From Winogradskyella sp. PG-2 (GTDB lineage: Bacteria > Bacteroidota > Bacteroidia > Flavobacteriales > Flavobacteriaceae): a stretch of DNA of 64,000 nucleotides. The position numbers and the translations under genes were made by a program. The notes under the pieces are model-generated. The model searched no databases. It was given only the letters and a program-made list of their open reading frames with translations, and was not told where the DNA came from. The stretch covers positions 2,478,001 to 2,542,000 of the forward strand of contig NZ_AP014583.1 in the NCBI RefSeq assembly GCF_000828715.1. The letters are read 5' to 3'. Numbering within the stretch: the stretch's first letter is position 1; every line of letters begins with the position of its first letter. Below are positions 16,984 through 26,735 of this stretch, in pieces.

Positions 16984-19398
16984 ATGAATCTACTGTATTT
17001 AAAAATAGCCTTTAGATACTTACTTAAAAACAAGTTGTATTCCTTTATTAATATTATTGGGCTTTCTTTAGGTATCGCTGCTTTTATAATCATATCACTT
17101 TATGTGAGTTATGAAAAAAGCTATGATACTTTTGAAGGTTCTGATACTGTATATCGTGTGTATATGGATTATATGAAAGGTGATAAATTTGAAGATGGAG
17201 ACGCACAAACTTATAATTTATCGGGACCAACGCTTCAAAAAGAATTTCCTGAGGTTATAGATAATGTGAGGCTTTACAGGTTAGATAAGGTAACTTTTGT
17301 CGATAAAGAAAAGATTATAGAACAGCCAAATGGCGCGTTAGTAGATGCATCCTATTTTGATATTTTTAACACCAAACTATTAAAAGGAAATAGTAATAAT
17401 TTCAATAAACCGAACAACATTGTTTTATCCGAAAGTCTAGCACAAAAATTATTTGGCAACGAAGATCCACTTTCCAAAACCGTTTCTTTATTCTACGGAT
17501 CCAAAGTGCTTTTAAAAGTTGTAGGTGTTATGCCAGATATGGCAGAAACCACACACATGAAACTTAATTACCTTATGTCTTTTGAAACACTCGAAACTTG
17601 GGATGCATTAAAAAGTCAGGCAAAATTAAATTGGAATCAAAACAATTTTTTCTCCTACATAAAAGTAAATAAAAAAATTAATTTTGAAGACCTACAACAA
17701 AAAATAACAAGCACAGATATTGAAAATGATCCAGATGAAAGACATAATATTGAACCCCTAACAGATATTCATTTATATTCTGACAAACCTTATGAGGCTG
17801 AAGCAAATGGTAGTAGTAGCCGTGTAAAATTTTTAACGGTTATTGCTATAATTATATTAATTCTATCGTGGTTAAATTACGTAAACCTATCAACAGTAAA
17901 ATCTTTAGAACGTTCTCGCGAAGTTGGTATTAGAAAAGTTGCTGGTGCGCAACGCTCTCAACTCATTTTACAATCGCTTGTAGAGTCTGTATGTCTATTT
18001 TTTATAGCACTCATAATTGCTATAATATTAGTAATTATTTTTCTACCAATCTTCAATAGTTTTGTTGGTAAGTCATTGGTTTTAGGCATGTCTAATATAG
18101 AATCTCTAATACCATTTACAGGTTTAATGTTATTAGGCAGTTTATTGGCTGGTTTTTATCCAGCTCTTGTTTTAAGTAATTTTTCGCCATTAAAAGCTTT
18201 AAAAGGTAAGCTTGTCACTTCCTCTAGTAAGCTAAATATCCGAAAAGGATTAATTGCGGTACAGTTTTTTGCAACAATAATTCTTATTGTTGGGACTTTG
18301 GTTGTGGCAAAACAAATTAATTTCTTAAAGGAACAACCTATTGGCGTAGAACTTTCTCAAGTTTTGGCACTTAAAGGTGAAATATTAGAAGCAATACCAG
18401 ACTCTTTAATTATGACAAAGTCTAAAGTGTTTGAAAATGAGTTGAAAAAGTTGTCTTATGTTGAAGGTGTAGCGCGGTCAAAAACATACCCTGGGGATGG
18501 CTATGATAATTTGTCTTCAACAGTTGGCATAAAGTATCCAAATGGTAAGGAAAATGACAAAGATGTTTTTTATATCTACCAAGCATCACCAAATTATTTT
18601 GATGTACTTGGTATTCAATTTGTGGCTGGAAAAACCTATAAAGAAATACCAAAAGGCGGTTTAAGAACTATTGTGCTTAACGAGAAATTTGCTGAGCAAA
18701 TGGGCTATTCAAATCCAGAAGATATTGTTAATAAGCAAGTTGTTTTTTGGGATGTAAGTTGGACTGTAACTGGTGTGATGAAGAATTACCATCATTTTGG
18801 ATTAAAAACTAAAATAGAACCTCTTATTGTTTTTAAAGATGAAAGCTTCGAAAACGTTTTGGTAAAATTGAATGCATCGTCAGGTTCTGTTGCAGGCATG
18901 CAAAATAGTTTAGAAGAAATTGAAACTTTATACAAATCTGTTTTTCCTAACAGTACATTAAATTATACGTTTTTGGATAAAAAATTTGAAATTCAATATA
19001 CCGAAGACAAAAAATTTGGAATTGCTTTTCAGATTTTTACGGTACTAGCAATTTTTATTGCAGCCTTAGGCTTATTTGGTTTAACCTCTTATATGTGTTT
19101 ACAAAGACGTAAAGAAATTGGGATTAGAAAAGTAACTGGTGCTAGTATTTTTCAAATTTTAAAATTGCTGAATCGGGATTTTATACTATTGGTTGTTTTT
19201 GCATTAATTATAGCTATACCAGTAGCTTGGTGCATCATGAATCATTGGCTTCAAGAATTCGCCTACAGAACAGAATTAAGCTGGTGGATTTTTGCTATAG
19301 CTGCTATAACGACATTATGTATTGCACTGATTACAGTAAGTTTTCAGTCTGTAAAAGCAGCCACAGAAAACCCTGTGAATTCACTAAGAACAGAATAA
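16984..19398 (+). CDS. FtsX/MacB-type ABC permease 2
   Basis: An 804-residue paralogue with the same two-unit plan. Coupling motifs are ERSREVGIRKVAGAQ and QRRKEIGIRKVTGAS. It begins LYLKIAFRYLLKNKLYSFINIIGLSLG, with the amphipathic lead-in and first helix of the family. It lies 44 bp after permease 1, the spacer holding TCAATCAAA units. The periplasmic domains differ considerably from its neighbours while the membrane motifs are conserved, as expected of partners or substrates that differ. Confidence 0.9.
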   Translation: MNLLYLKIAFRYLLKNKLYSFINIIGLSLGIAAFIIISLYVSYEKSYDTFEGSDTVYRVYMDYMKGDKFEDGDAQTYNLSGPTLQKEFPEVIDNVRLYRLDKVTFVDKEKIIEQPNGALVDASYFDIFNTKLLKGNSNNFNKPNNIVLSESLAQKLFGNEDPLSKTVSLFYGSKVLLKVVGVMPDMAETTHMKLNYLMSFETLETWDALKSQAKLNWNQNNFFSYIKVNKKINFEDLQQKITSTDIENDPDERHNIEPLTDIHLYSDKPYEAEANGSSSRVKFLTVIAIIILILSWLNYVNLSTVKSLERSREVGIRKVAGAQRSQLILQSLVESVCLFFIALIIAIILVIIFLPIFNSFVGKSLVLGMSNIESLIPFTGLMLLGSLLAGFYPALVLSNFSPLKALKGKLVTSSSKLNIRKGLIAVQFFATIILIVGTLVVAKQINFLKEQPIGVELSQVLALKGEILEAIPDSLIMTKSKVFENELKKLSYVEGVARSKTYPGDGYDNLSSTVGIKYPNGKENDKDVFYIYQASPNYFDVLGIQFVAGKTYKEIPKGGLRTIVLNEKFAEQMGYSNPEDIVNKQVVFWDVSWTVTGVMKNYHHFGLKTKIEPLIVFKDESFENVLVKLNASSGSVAGMQNSLEEIETLYKSVFPNSTLNYTFLDKKFEIQYTEDKKFGIAFQIFTVLAIFIAALGLFGLTSYMCLQRRKEIGIRKVTGASIFQILKLLNRDFILLVVFALIIAIPVAWCIMNHWLQEFAYRTELSWWIFAIAAITTLCIALITVSFQSVKAATENPVNSLRTE

Positions 19399-19426
19399 TC
19401 ATCATCAATCAAAAAACGAAGAAATC

Positions 19427-21859
19427 ATGATTAAAAATTATTTTAAAATAGCATGGAGAAACCTTTTGAAGAATAAAGGTTTTACTATCATAAATATTAT
19501 AGGTTTATCATTAGGTATTGGTTGTTTTATAATGATTTCAATGTTCGTTATAGATGAATTGAGTTACGATCGTTATCATGAGAATGCCGATCGTATATAT
19601 AGAATTAATTCTGATATCATTTTTGGAGGAACAGAAATGAGTATGGCGGTAAGCTCAGATCCTATGGGTGAAACTTTGAAAAGCGATTATCCAGAAGTTG
19701 AAGAATATGTGAGGTTTTATGCTTCAAGCGGATCTAAGTTAATAAAAAAAGGAAACGAATATATTAATGAATCTGCAGTAGCGCATGCCGATTCTACTTT
19801 GTTCAAGGTTTTTACTTTACCTGCTATAATCGGTGATACATCAACAGCGCTAAACGAGCCAAATACCGTAGTAATTACAGAAACGGTTGCTAACCGTTAT
19901 TTTGGAAGTCCAGAACTAGCAATTGGGCAATCACTAGAAACTGATGATGATGAACGTACATTATATAAAGTAACTTCAGTTGTTGAGGATATGCCAAAAA
20001 ACTCTCAATTCAATTTTGGCTTCTTTTTCTCAATGGCTAATGTAGATTATGATTTTGGAAATTATTTAAGTCACAATTTTCACACTTATGTACTATTGAA
20101 AGAAGGTACTGATTATAGAGCTTTTAATAAGAATTTTATAGAAGTTATTGATAAATATTTAATTCCACAAGCAGCTCAATTCATGAAGGTTGATAGTGTG
20201 GAAGATTTTGAGGCCAGCGGTAATAAATTAGAGTATTCTTTAATGCCATTAACAGATGTTCATCTTCATTCCTTTAGGGGCGTTGAATTAAGTGCAAATG
20301 GTAATATTCAATATGTCTATATTTTTTCTGCTGCTGCATTATTTATATTATTAATTGCCTGCATCAATTTCATGAATCTTACTACAGCAAGATCTTCTGG
20401 TAGAGCAAAAGAAGTTGGTATTCGTAAAGTTCTAGGTTCAGAAAAGAAAGCACTTATTGGACAATTTCTAACAGAATCAACTTTAATTGCCGTTCTGGCA
20501 CTTTTTGTAGGTTTAATATTTGTATGGCTCTCTCTAGATTGGTTTAATGGTATTTCAGGAAAAGAAATGCTAATGAGTTCCTTGTTGAGTCCAAAATTTC
20601 TAATTTTTATTTTTGTATTACCATTTATAGTAGGTGGATTAGCAGGAACATATCCAGCATTCTTCTTATCTTCATTTAAACCTATTAAAGTTTTAAAAGG
20701 CAAATTATCAACGGGTAATACTAAAAATACGTTACGAAATTTTTTAGTCGTGTTTCAGTTTGCAACGTCTATTATCCTAATTGTTGGTACAGTGGTTATT
20801 TATAAACAACTAAACCATATTCAAAACTCTAATTTAGGATTCAATAAAGATCAAGTATTGGTAGTGAGTAATAATGGATTACCTCGTGAAACAAGACAAT
20901 CTTTAAAAAACGAAATTGAGCAATTAACTGATATAAAATCGACATCCTTTGCAGGGTATTTACCCGTAGGAAGTTCTTCGCGCTCTGATACAACATTTTC
21001 TACAGAAACCGTCATGACAGAATCTAACGGATTCAATATGCAATATTGGAGAATAGATTATGGTTACATGGAAACTATCGGTATGGAAATAAATGAAGGT
21101 CGTAATTTTTCTAGAGATTTTGGTTCAGATTCAACAGCTGTAATATTAAATGAAACGGCTGTTAAATTAGCAGGCTTTAAAAGCCCTATTGGGAAAAAAT
21201 TATATTCATATGATCAGAATAATAATCTACAGGCATTCACAATTATTGGTGTGGTTAAAAATTTCAATTTTGCCTCTCTAAGAGAAAATGTAGGAGCATT
21301 AAGTTTCACATTAGGAAATAATAGTTGGGAAACAGCATACCGATTTAATACAGCTGATGTCAGCGGTTTATTATCTACAATTGAAAATAAATATAGAGCC
21401 GCTGCTCCAGGAATGCCATTTAAATATGAGTTTTTAGATGAAGCGTTTGATAATATGTACCGTCAAGAAAGACGTGTTGGTAAAGTTGCACTTGCCTTTG
21501 CATTATTGGCTATAATTATTGCTTGCCTCGGATTATTTGGACTGGCAACCTACATTGCAGAGCAACGCACTAAAGAAATAGGAATCCGTAAAGTATTAGG
21601 AGCTTCAGTATCTAATATTGTTAGAATGCTATCTACAGACTTTGTGAAATTAGTAATGCTTGCCTTTATAATTGCAGCACCTATTGCATGGTGGTTTATG
21701 AGTAAATGGCTAGAAGATTTTGCATTTAGAATTGAACTCAATTGGTGGATTTTTGTAGTAACAGGAATTGTTGCGTTATTAATTGCCTTAATAACGCTAA
21801 GTTTTCAAGCAATTAAAGCCGCAATAGCGAATCCAGTTGAGAGTTTAAAAACTGAATGA
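19427..21859 (+). CDS. FtsX/MacB-type ABC permease 3
   Basis: An 810-residue paralogue with motifs GRAKEVGIRKVLGSE and EQRTKEIGIRKVLGAS and a C-terminal SFQAIKAAIANPVESLKTE tail, nearly identical to that of permease 7. Start preceded by ATCAATCAAAAAACGAAG. No disruption seen. It functions with one of the locus ATPases by family inference. Confidence 0.9.
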   Translation: MIKNYFKIAWRNLLKNKGFTIINIIGLSLGIGCFIMISMFVIDELSYDRYHENADRIYRINSDIIFGGTEMSMAVSSDPMGETLKSDYPEVEEYVRFYASSGSKLIKKGNEYINESAVAHADSTLFKVFTLPAIIGDTSTALNEPNTVVITETVANRYFGSPELAIGQSLETDDDERTLYKVTSVVEDMPKNSQFNFGFFFSMANVDYDFGNYLSHNFHTYVLLKEGTDYRAFNKNFIEVIDKYLIPQAAQFMKVDSVEDFEASGNKLEYSLMPLTDVHLHSFRGVELSANGNIQYVYIFSAAALFILLIACINFMNLTTARSSGRAKEVGIRKVLGSEKKALIGQFLTESTLIAVLALFVGLIFVWLSLDWFNGISGKEMLMSSLLSPKFLIFIFVLPFIVGGLAGTYPAFFLSSFKPIKVLKGKLSTGNTKNTLRNFLVVFQFATSIILIVGTVVIYKQLNHIQNSNLGFNKDQVLVVSNNGLPRETRQSLKNEIEQLTDIKSTSFAGYLPVGSSSRSDTTFSTETVMTESNGFNMQYWRIDYGYMETIGMEINEGRNFSRDFGSDSTAVILNETAVKLAGFKSPIGKKLYSYDQNNNLQAFTIIGVVKNFNFASLRENVGALSFTLGNNSWETAYRFNTADVSGLLSTIENKYRAAAPGMPFKYEFLDEAFDNMYRQERRVGKVALAFALLAIIIACLGLFGLATYIAEQRTKEIGIRKVLGASVSNIVRMLSTDFVKLVMLAFIIAAPIAWWFMSKWLEDFAFRIELNWWIFVVTGIVALLIALITLSFQAIKAAIANPVESLKTE

Positions 21860-21891
21860 ATCAATCAAAAAAAATCAAAAATCTAATCATA

Positions 21892-24276
21892 ATGATTAAA
21901 AATCACATTAAAATATCGCTACGTAACCTGTGGAAAAACAAATTACTTTCCTCTCTTAATCTATTAGGTTTAAGCATAGGTGTTGGTGGTGTTTTGACTT
22001 TGATTTTCTCAGTCTATGCTTATTATAATGCAGATTCAAATATAGAGGATCAAGAAAATATTTATTATTTAAAAACGACAACCACTGGAGGTGATAGTTA
22101 TTTTGAAACTCCATACCCATTACTAAAAGAAGTTGTTAAATCATCACCAGAGGTTATTGCAGCTTCACACTTGCAGGGTTGGAGTCAACCATGGTTAGAG
22201 TATAATGAATCTGAGTTTCAGGAGCGTACAAATTATGTAGAGCCCGAATTTTTTGAGGTTTTCTCATTACCATTAAAATATGGTAATACTGAAACTGCTT
22301 TTGAGAAAAAGTATTCCATAGTGCTAACAGATCTTGTTAGTCAAAAAATATTTGGAGAAGAAAATCCTGTTGGAAAAACATTAAGGGTAAATGACAGTCT
22401 CAACTTAAATATAACAGGAGTTCTAGCACCTATAAGCCCGTATTCTGCATTTCGTCTAGGTGTTTTAATGCCTACTGTTTTGTTAGAGGATAATCCGGAT
22501 TTTGCTAATCGAGCAGATTGGGGGGATAGTTTTGCTGTTAACTATTTAAGGTTAAGGCCTAATGCAGATATCATGCAGATTGAAAGTCGTATTGAAGAAT
22601 TGGTCAAAAATAATTATGCAGATCCAAGTGTAGTTGCTTCAATTAAACTAATGCCCTTTGCAGGAATGAGAACGGATTCTATTCCAGTAGTAGATACTAT
22701 TATCAGTGGCTCTATTGCTGCATCAGTATTTGTATTACTAATTGTGCTTATCAATTTACTTAATTTAAATGCGTCAACGATGTATCGACGTACTAAAGAC
22801 ATCGCAGTTCGTAAAATATTAGGGGGTCGTAAAAACAATATAATTGTACAGTTTTGTATTGAAAATGGGATTTTGGTATTTGTATCTATTGTAATTTCAG
22901 CTTTGTTGTTTTTAGGTTTTTTGCTACCAAAATTGAATAACATATATGGTGCAGATTTCGGTAGGATCTCTTTTAATCTATCCAATGATTATCCAGTTGT
23001 TATTTTTGCTATAGCATTAGGTCTTTTAGTGACTTTGGTGGTAGGTATACTACCAACTTTGCGGTTTTTATCAGTGCCAATATCAACAGGGATAAAAGGA
23101 AGGATAGATGCAATTAAAAGTAATCTTTTAGTTCGTAATTCATTTATAATTCTACAATTTACTATAGCTATTCTTTTTATCTGTGTGGCAATTATTTTGA
23201 ATAGCCAAATTAGTTTTATGAAGAATGCTCCTTTAGGTTTCAATAAGGATAATGTCATTGTTGGAAACATAGATTTAGAATTTAAAAATGAAGAAGCTGC
23301 TTCTTCTAAACTCATCGGTTTACTAGATGAATTGGATTCTAATCCCTATGTAAAAAGTTATACATTGAGTGAGGCTGTGCCTTCGGATTATTATTTTAAT
23401 TATACAGAATTTTATGATCCTGAAAATGATAGAGATGTTCGTACGCGTTATGCTAGAACTGACGATGGTTATCTAAAAACGCTTGAAATTCCATTACTAA
23501 TGGGAAGAGATTTTAATCAAAACATAGATAATGCAGAAGATCGACCTGTAATTATAAATAGAACTGCGATGAAAGCTTTAGGGTGGATATCGATTGAAGG
23601 TAAACGATTAAAAGGGAGAGATGAAAGTTTACTAGGTTATCCAGTTGTTGGTGTCATGGAGGATTTTCATTATCAGGATATGCAGAATGCAGTAGAGCCC
23701 TTAGTTCATTTTTATCGTCACAGTAATAATCTACTATACCATCGTTTTCTTTCAGTAAGAGTTGCCAAAGGCCACGAGAAAAGTGTTCAAGGATTTATTG
23801 CTAATAGATTTGAAAATATTACGTCTAGAAGGGACTATGATCAAGCATTTTTAACAGATAAAGTTAGTGCACAATATCGATTAATTGAAGGGATGTTAAA
23901 AACTGTAAATATTGTAGCTATGTTAACCATCTTCATTTCTTGTTTAGGAATGTTTGGCCTTATATCTTTTATGGCAAAGCGGCGTATAAAAGAAATAGGA
24001 ATTAGAAAAGTTTTGGGATCTGGAGTAATGAACATAATTGTTTTATTATCTAAAGATTATATACTACTTGTAGGATTAGCATCTATTATAGCTTTCCCAA
24101 TAGCTTGGTATGTTATGAACGCTTGGCTGAGAGATTTCGCTTATAGTATAACGCTTCAGTGGTGGATGTTTGCTGTCAGTGGATTAATTGCATTATTGAT
24201 AACGTCTTTTACTGTTGGAATACAAGCTGTAAAATCAGCAACCGTTAATCCAACTAAGAGTTTGAAAACAGATTAA
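21892..24276 (+). CDS. FtsX/MacB-type ABC permease 4
   Basis: A 794-residue paralogue starting at ATG 21892 (MIKNHIKISLRNLWKNK, matching its paralogues). An upstream in-frame ATG at 21856 would overlap the previous stop and add 12 residues encoded by the TCAATCAAAAA spacer, so it is unlikely. Coupling motifs are YRRTKDIAVRKILGGR and KRRIKEIGIRKVLGSG. The first motif departs most from the EVGIRK consensus. Confidence 0.88.
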   Translation: MIKNHIKISLRNLWKNKLLSSLNLLGLSIGVGGVLTLIFSVYAYYNADSNIEDQENIYYLKTTTTGGDSYFETPYPLLKEVVKSSPEVIAASHLQGWSQPWLEYNESEFQERTNYVEPEFFEVFSLPLKYGNTETAFEKKYSIVLTDLVSQKIFGEENPVGKTLRVNDSLNLNITGVLAPISPYSAFRLGVLMPTVLLEDNPDFANRADWGDSFAVNYLRLRPNADIMQIESRIEELVKNNYADPSVVASIKLMPFAGMRTDSIPVVDTIISGSIAASVFVLLIVLINLLNLNASTMYRRTKDIAVRKILGGRKNNIIVQFCIENGILVFVSIVISALLFLGFLLPKLNNIYGADFGRISFNLSNDYPVVIFAIALGLLVTLVVGILPTLRFLSVPISTGIKGRIDAIKSNLLVRNSFIILQFTIAILFICVAIILNSQISFMKNAPLGFNKDNVIVGNIDLEFKNEEAASSKLIGLLDELDSNPYVKSYTLSEAVPSDYYFNYTEFYDPENDRDVRTRYARTDDGYLKTLEIPLLMGRDFNQNIDNAEDRPVIINRTAMKALGWISIEGKRLKGRDESLLGYPVVGVMEDFHYQDMQNAVEPLVHFYRHSNNLLYHRFLSVRVAKGHEKSVQGFIANRFENITSRRDYDQAFLTDKVSAQYRLIEGMLKTVNIVAMLTIFISCLGMFGLISFMAKRRIKEIGIRKVLGSGVMNIIVLLSKDYILLVGLASIIAFPIAWYVMNAWLRDFAYSITLQWWMFAVSGLIALLITSFTVGIQAVKSATVNPTKSLKTD

Positions 24277-24304
24277 ATTTAATGCTTTTGAAAAAACATA
24301 AATA

Positions 24305-26710
24305 ATGCTTAAAAACTATTTCAGAATAGCTTGGGGAAGCCTCAAAAAAAAGCGGCTTTACACTTTCATTAATGTTGTGGGTCTATTTACAGGAATTAGT
24401 TTTACATTATTGATTGCAGCATTTGTATGGCAACAGTTACAAGTCAATACCAATTTAAAAAATTCAAATTCTCAATACATTCTTACGAGTCAATGGAAAG
24501 ACCCAAATATGGGAGTGGATTTTGCAACACTTGGTCGAATGGCAGAGCGATTAAAGGATGGCTATCCACATTTAATAGCTAATTATTACCGTTGGGATGG
24601 TATAACAAGTATTGTTTCTAAAGGTGATAAAAACTTTAGAGAAGGCATTCAATTCGGAGATGAGAGTTTATTAAATATGTATGGTTTTAGTTTACTCCAT
24701 GGTAACGTTGATACAGCATTTAAAGATCCATTTTCAGTAGTAATAACTGCAGAAAGAGCAATAAAGTATTTTGGGAAAACGAATGTCATAAATGAAACTA
24801 TAGCTATTCAGAATTTCAGTGGGGATAACCAACAATTTAAAATAACTGGAGTATTAGATAAGACCTCTGAGAACACGATTACAAAATTAACCAAGCAAGC
24901 GGATAACGGGTTTTTCATTGCTAAAAACTCGGCGACGTATTTTGATCGTGCTAATTTGGAAGCTTGGAATCTTCCTATTTTTTTGGCATTTTTAGAACTT
25001 CAACCTAATATTTTTGCTCATCAATTGGAAGAGCCACTCAATCGATTGATACAACAGCATACACCTGAAACGTTTCGAAACAATCTAAAAGTTGTTCCAG
25101 TAAAGCTCACGAATTATTATTTAAATAAAAATAATGCGAGTTTAAAGCAAATGCTTTTAACGCTATCACTTGTAGGACTTTTTATCATCATTATGGCAAT
25201 GATAAATTTTATAAACATAGCCATAAGCCATTCAGGAAGTCGATTAAAAGAGATTGGAGTTCGGAAAGTTTTAGGAGGACAACGGAAACAACTCAAGTTT
25301 CAGTTTTTAACAGAATCGTTTGTTTTGGTAAGTGTTTCAACAGTTTTGGCTTGTGTTTTATATCCGTTTTTGAGTCAGTGGTTTGCGCAACTCGTAGGTA
25401 AAGAACTTATTGTCCTTTCTCAATTTCCTGTTTATTTTCTATTATTGCCTTTATTTTTTATTGTAGTTATAAGCTTATTGGTAGGCTTTTATCCTGCATT
25501 TGTATTGTCTTCTTTTAAATCTGTTGATGCTATTAAAGGTAAATTAGAAACTGGAATGCGAGCTGTTTTATTAAGAAAGTCTCTTTTAGGATTTCAATAT
25601 GTTACAGCACTTGTAGTGTTAATTGCAGCGCTTTTAGTCACACAACAGTTAGATAATTTTTTTGGTAAAGGTTTGGGTTATAATAAAGACTATGTTGTAA
25701 CTGCGAGTGTGCCGAGAGATTGGACTCCAGAAGGTGTAGACAAGATGCTCACCATAAGAAATGAGTTTTCTAAATTGCCTTCAGTCGAAAGTGTGAGCCT
25801 TTCTTATGAAATTCCTAATGGTAATAATGGGTTTCAGGTAACAGTTTATAGAGCTGGCGAAAACCCTGAACAAGCTTTTGCATCACAAGGTTTTGTTAGC
25901 GATGATGCTTATTTTAAAACCTATCAAATTCCTTTACTAGCTGGACGATTCTTAGAAGCTGGGGAAACAAATCCGCAGACGGTTGTTATTAATGAAAAAG
26001 CATTAATTACCTATGGATTTAAAAATGCTGAAAAGGCCATCGGTCAGCAACTAACTATTGTAGGAGACACACAACCTTTAATTGTACAAGGAGTGGTTGC
26101 AGATTTTCATTTTGAATCTATGCAACAGCATATAAAACCACAAGTGTTTTTTAGCGTGAATAGTAGTACTAATTACAGGTTTTTGTCTTTTAAATTGAAA
26201 TCGGGAGATGTAAATAAAAGTATTGCTGCAATTCAGCAAAAATGGAAAAGCTTAATGCCTAGTTCGTCATTTGAATACAAATTTATGGATGATACTTTGA
26301 CTGATCTTTATGAAAGTGAAATACAATTTAAAAAGGCAACTTATACATCGGCTTTATTGTCATTGATCATTGCGCTTCTTGGTATTTTTGGTATGGTTTC
26401 ATTAAGCATTCATAAACGTGTAAAGGAGGTTGGAATTAGAAAGGTTTTAGGAGCTTCAGCATCACGTATTAGCTTCTTATTTATTAAAGAGTTCATCGTT
26501 ATTTTAGGAGTGTCTATACTAGTGGCTTGTCCATTGGCATATTTACTAATGGATTCATGGTTATCTAATTATACTTATAGAATTACTATTGGTTTTAATC
26601 CATTTTTAATCGGAGTTCTATTAATAGGAAGTGTAACGGTATTACTTATTTTATTTCAAACGTTGAAAGTAGCCATAACCAATCCAATAAAGAATTTAAG
26701 AACAGAGTAG
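24305..26710 (+). CDS. FtsX/MacB-type ABC permease 5
   Basis: An 801-residue paralogue with GSRLKEIGVRKVLGGQ and HKRVKEVGIRKVLGAS. Its N-terminal region (AWGSLKKKRLYTFINVVGLF) is the least like the others, and the spacer before it lacks the TCAATCAAA unit, hinting at a separate origin within the array. Otherwise the same two-unit architecture and family role. Confidence 0.89.
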   Translation: MLKNYFRIAWGSLKKKRLYTFINVVGLFTGISFTLLIAAFVWQQLQVNTNLKNSNSQYILTSQWKDPNMGVDFATLGRMAERLKDGYPHLIANYYRWDGITSIVSKGDKNFREGIQFGDESLLNMYGFSLLHGNVDTAFKDPFSVVITAERAIKYFGKTNVINETIAIQNFSGDNQQFKITGVLDKTSENTITKLTKQADNGFFIAKNSATYFDRANLEAWNLPIFLAFLELQPNIFAHQLEEPLNRLIQQHTPETFRNNLKVVPVKLTNYYLNKNNASLKQMLLTLSLVGLFIIIMAMINFINIAISHSGSRLKEIGVRKVLGGQRKQLKFQFLTESFVLVSVSTVLACVLYPFLSQWFAQLVGKELIVLSQFPVYFLLLPLFFIVVISLLVGFYPAFVLSSFKSVDAIKGKLETGMRAVLLRKSLLGFQYVTALVVLIAALLVTQQLDNFFGKGLGYNKDYVVTASVPRDWTPEGVDKMLTIRNEFSKLPSVESVSLSYEIPNGNNGFQVTVYRAGENPEQAFASQGFVSDDAYFKTYQIPLLAGRFLEAGETNPQTVVINEKALITYGFKNAEKAIGQQLTIVGDTQPLIVQGVVADFHFESMQQHIKPQVFFSVNSSTNYRFLSFKLKSGDVNKSIAAIQQKWKSLMPSSSFEYKFMDDTLTDLYESEIQFKKATYTSALLSLIIALLGIFGMVSLSIHKRVKEVGIRKVLGASASRISFLFIKEFIVILGVSILVACPLAYLLMDSWLSNYTYRITIGFNPFLIGVLLIGSVTVLLILFQTLKVAITNPIKNLRTE

Positions 26711-26735
26711 TGCATCAATCAAAATAAAAAAAATC

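Noticed and set aside
21856..21891. Start of permease 4 at 21856
   Set aside because: It would overlap the previous stop and encode the TCAATCAAAAA spacer; the ATG at 21892 matches the paralogues.
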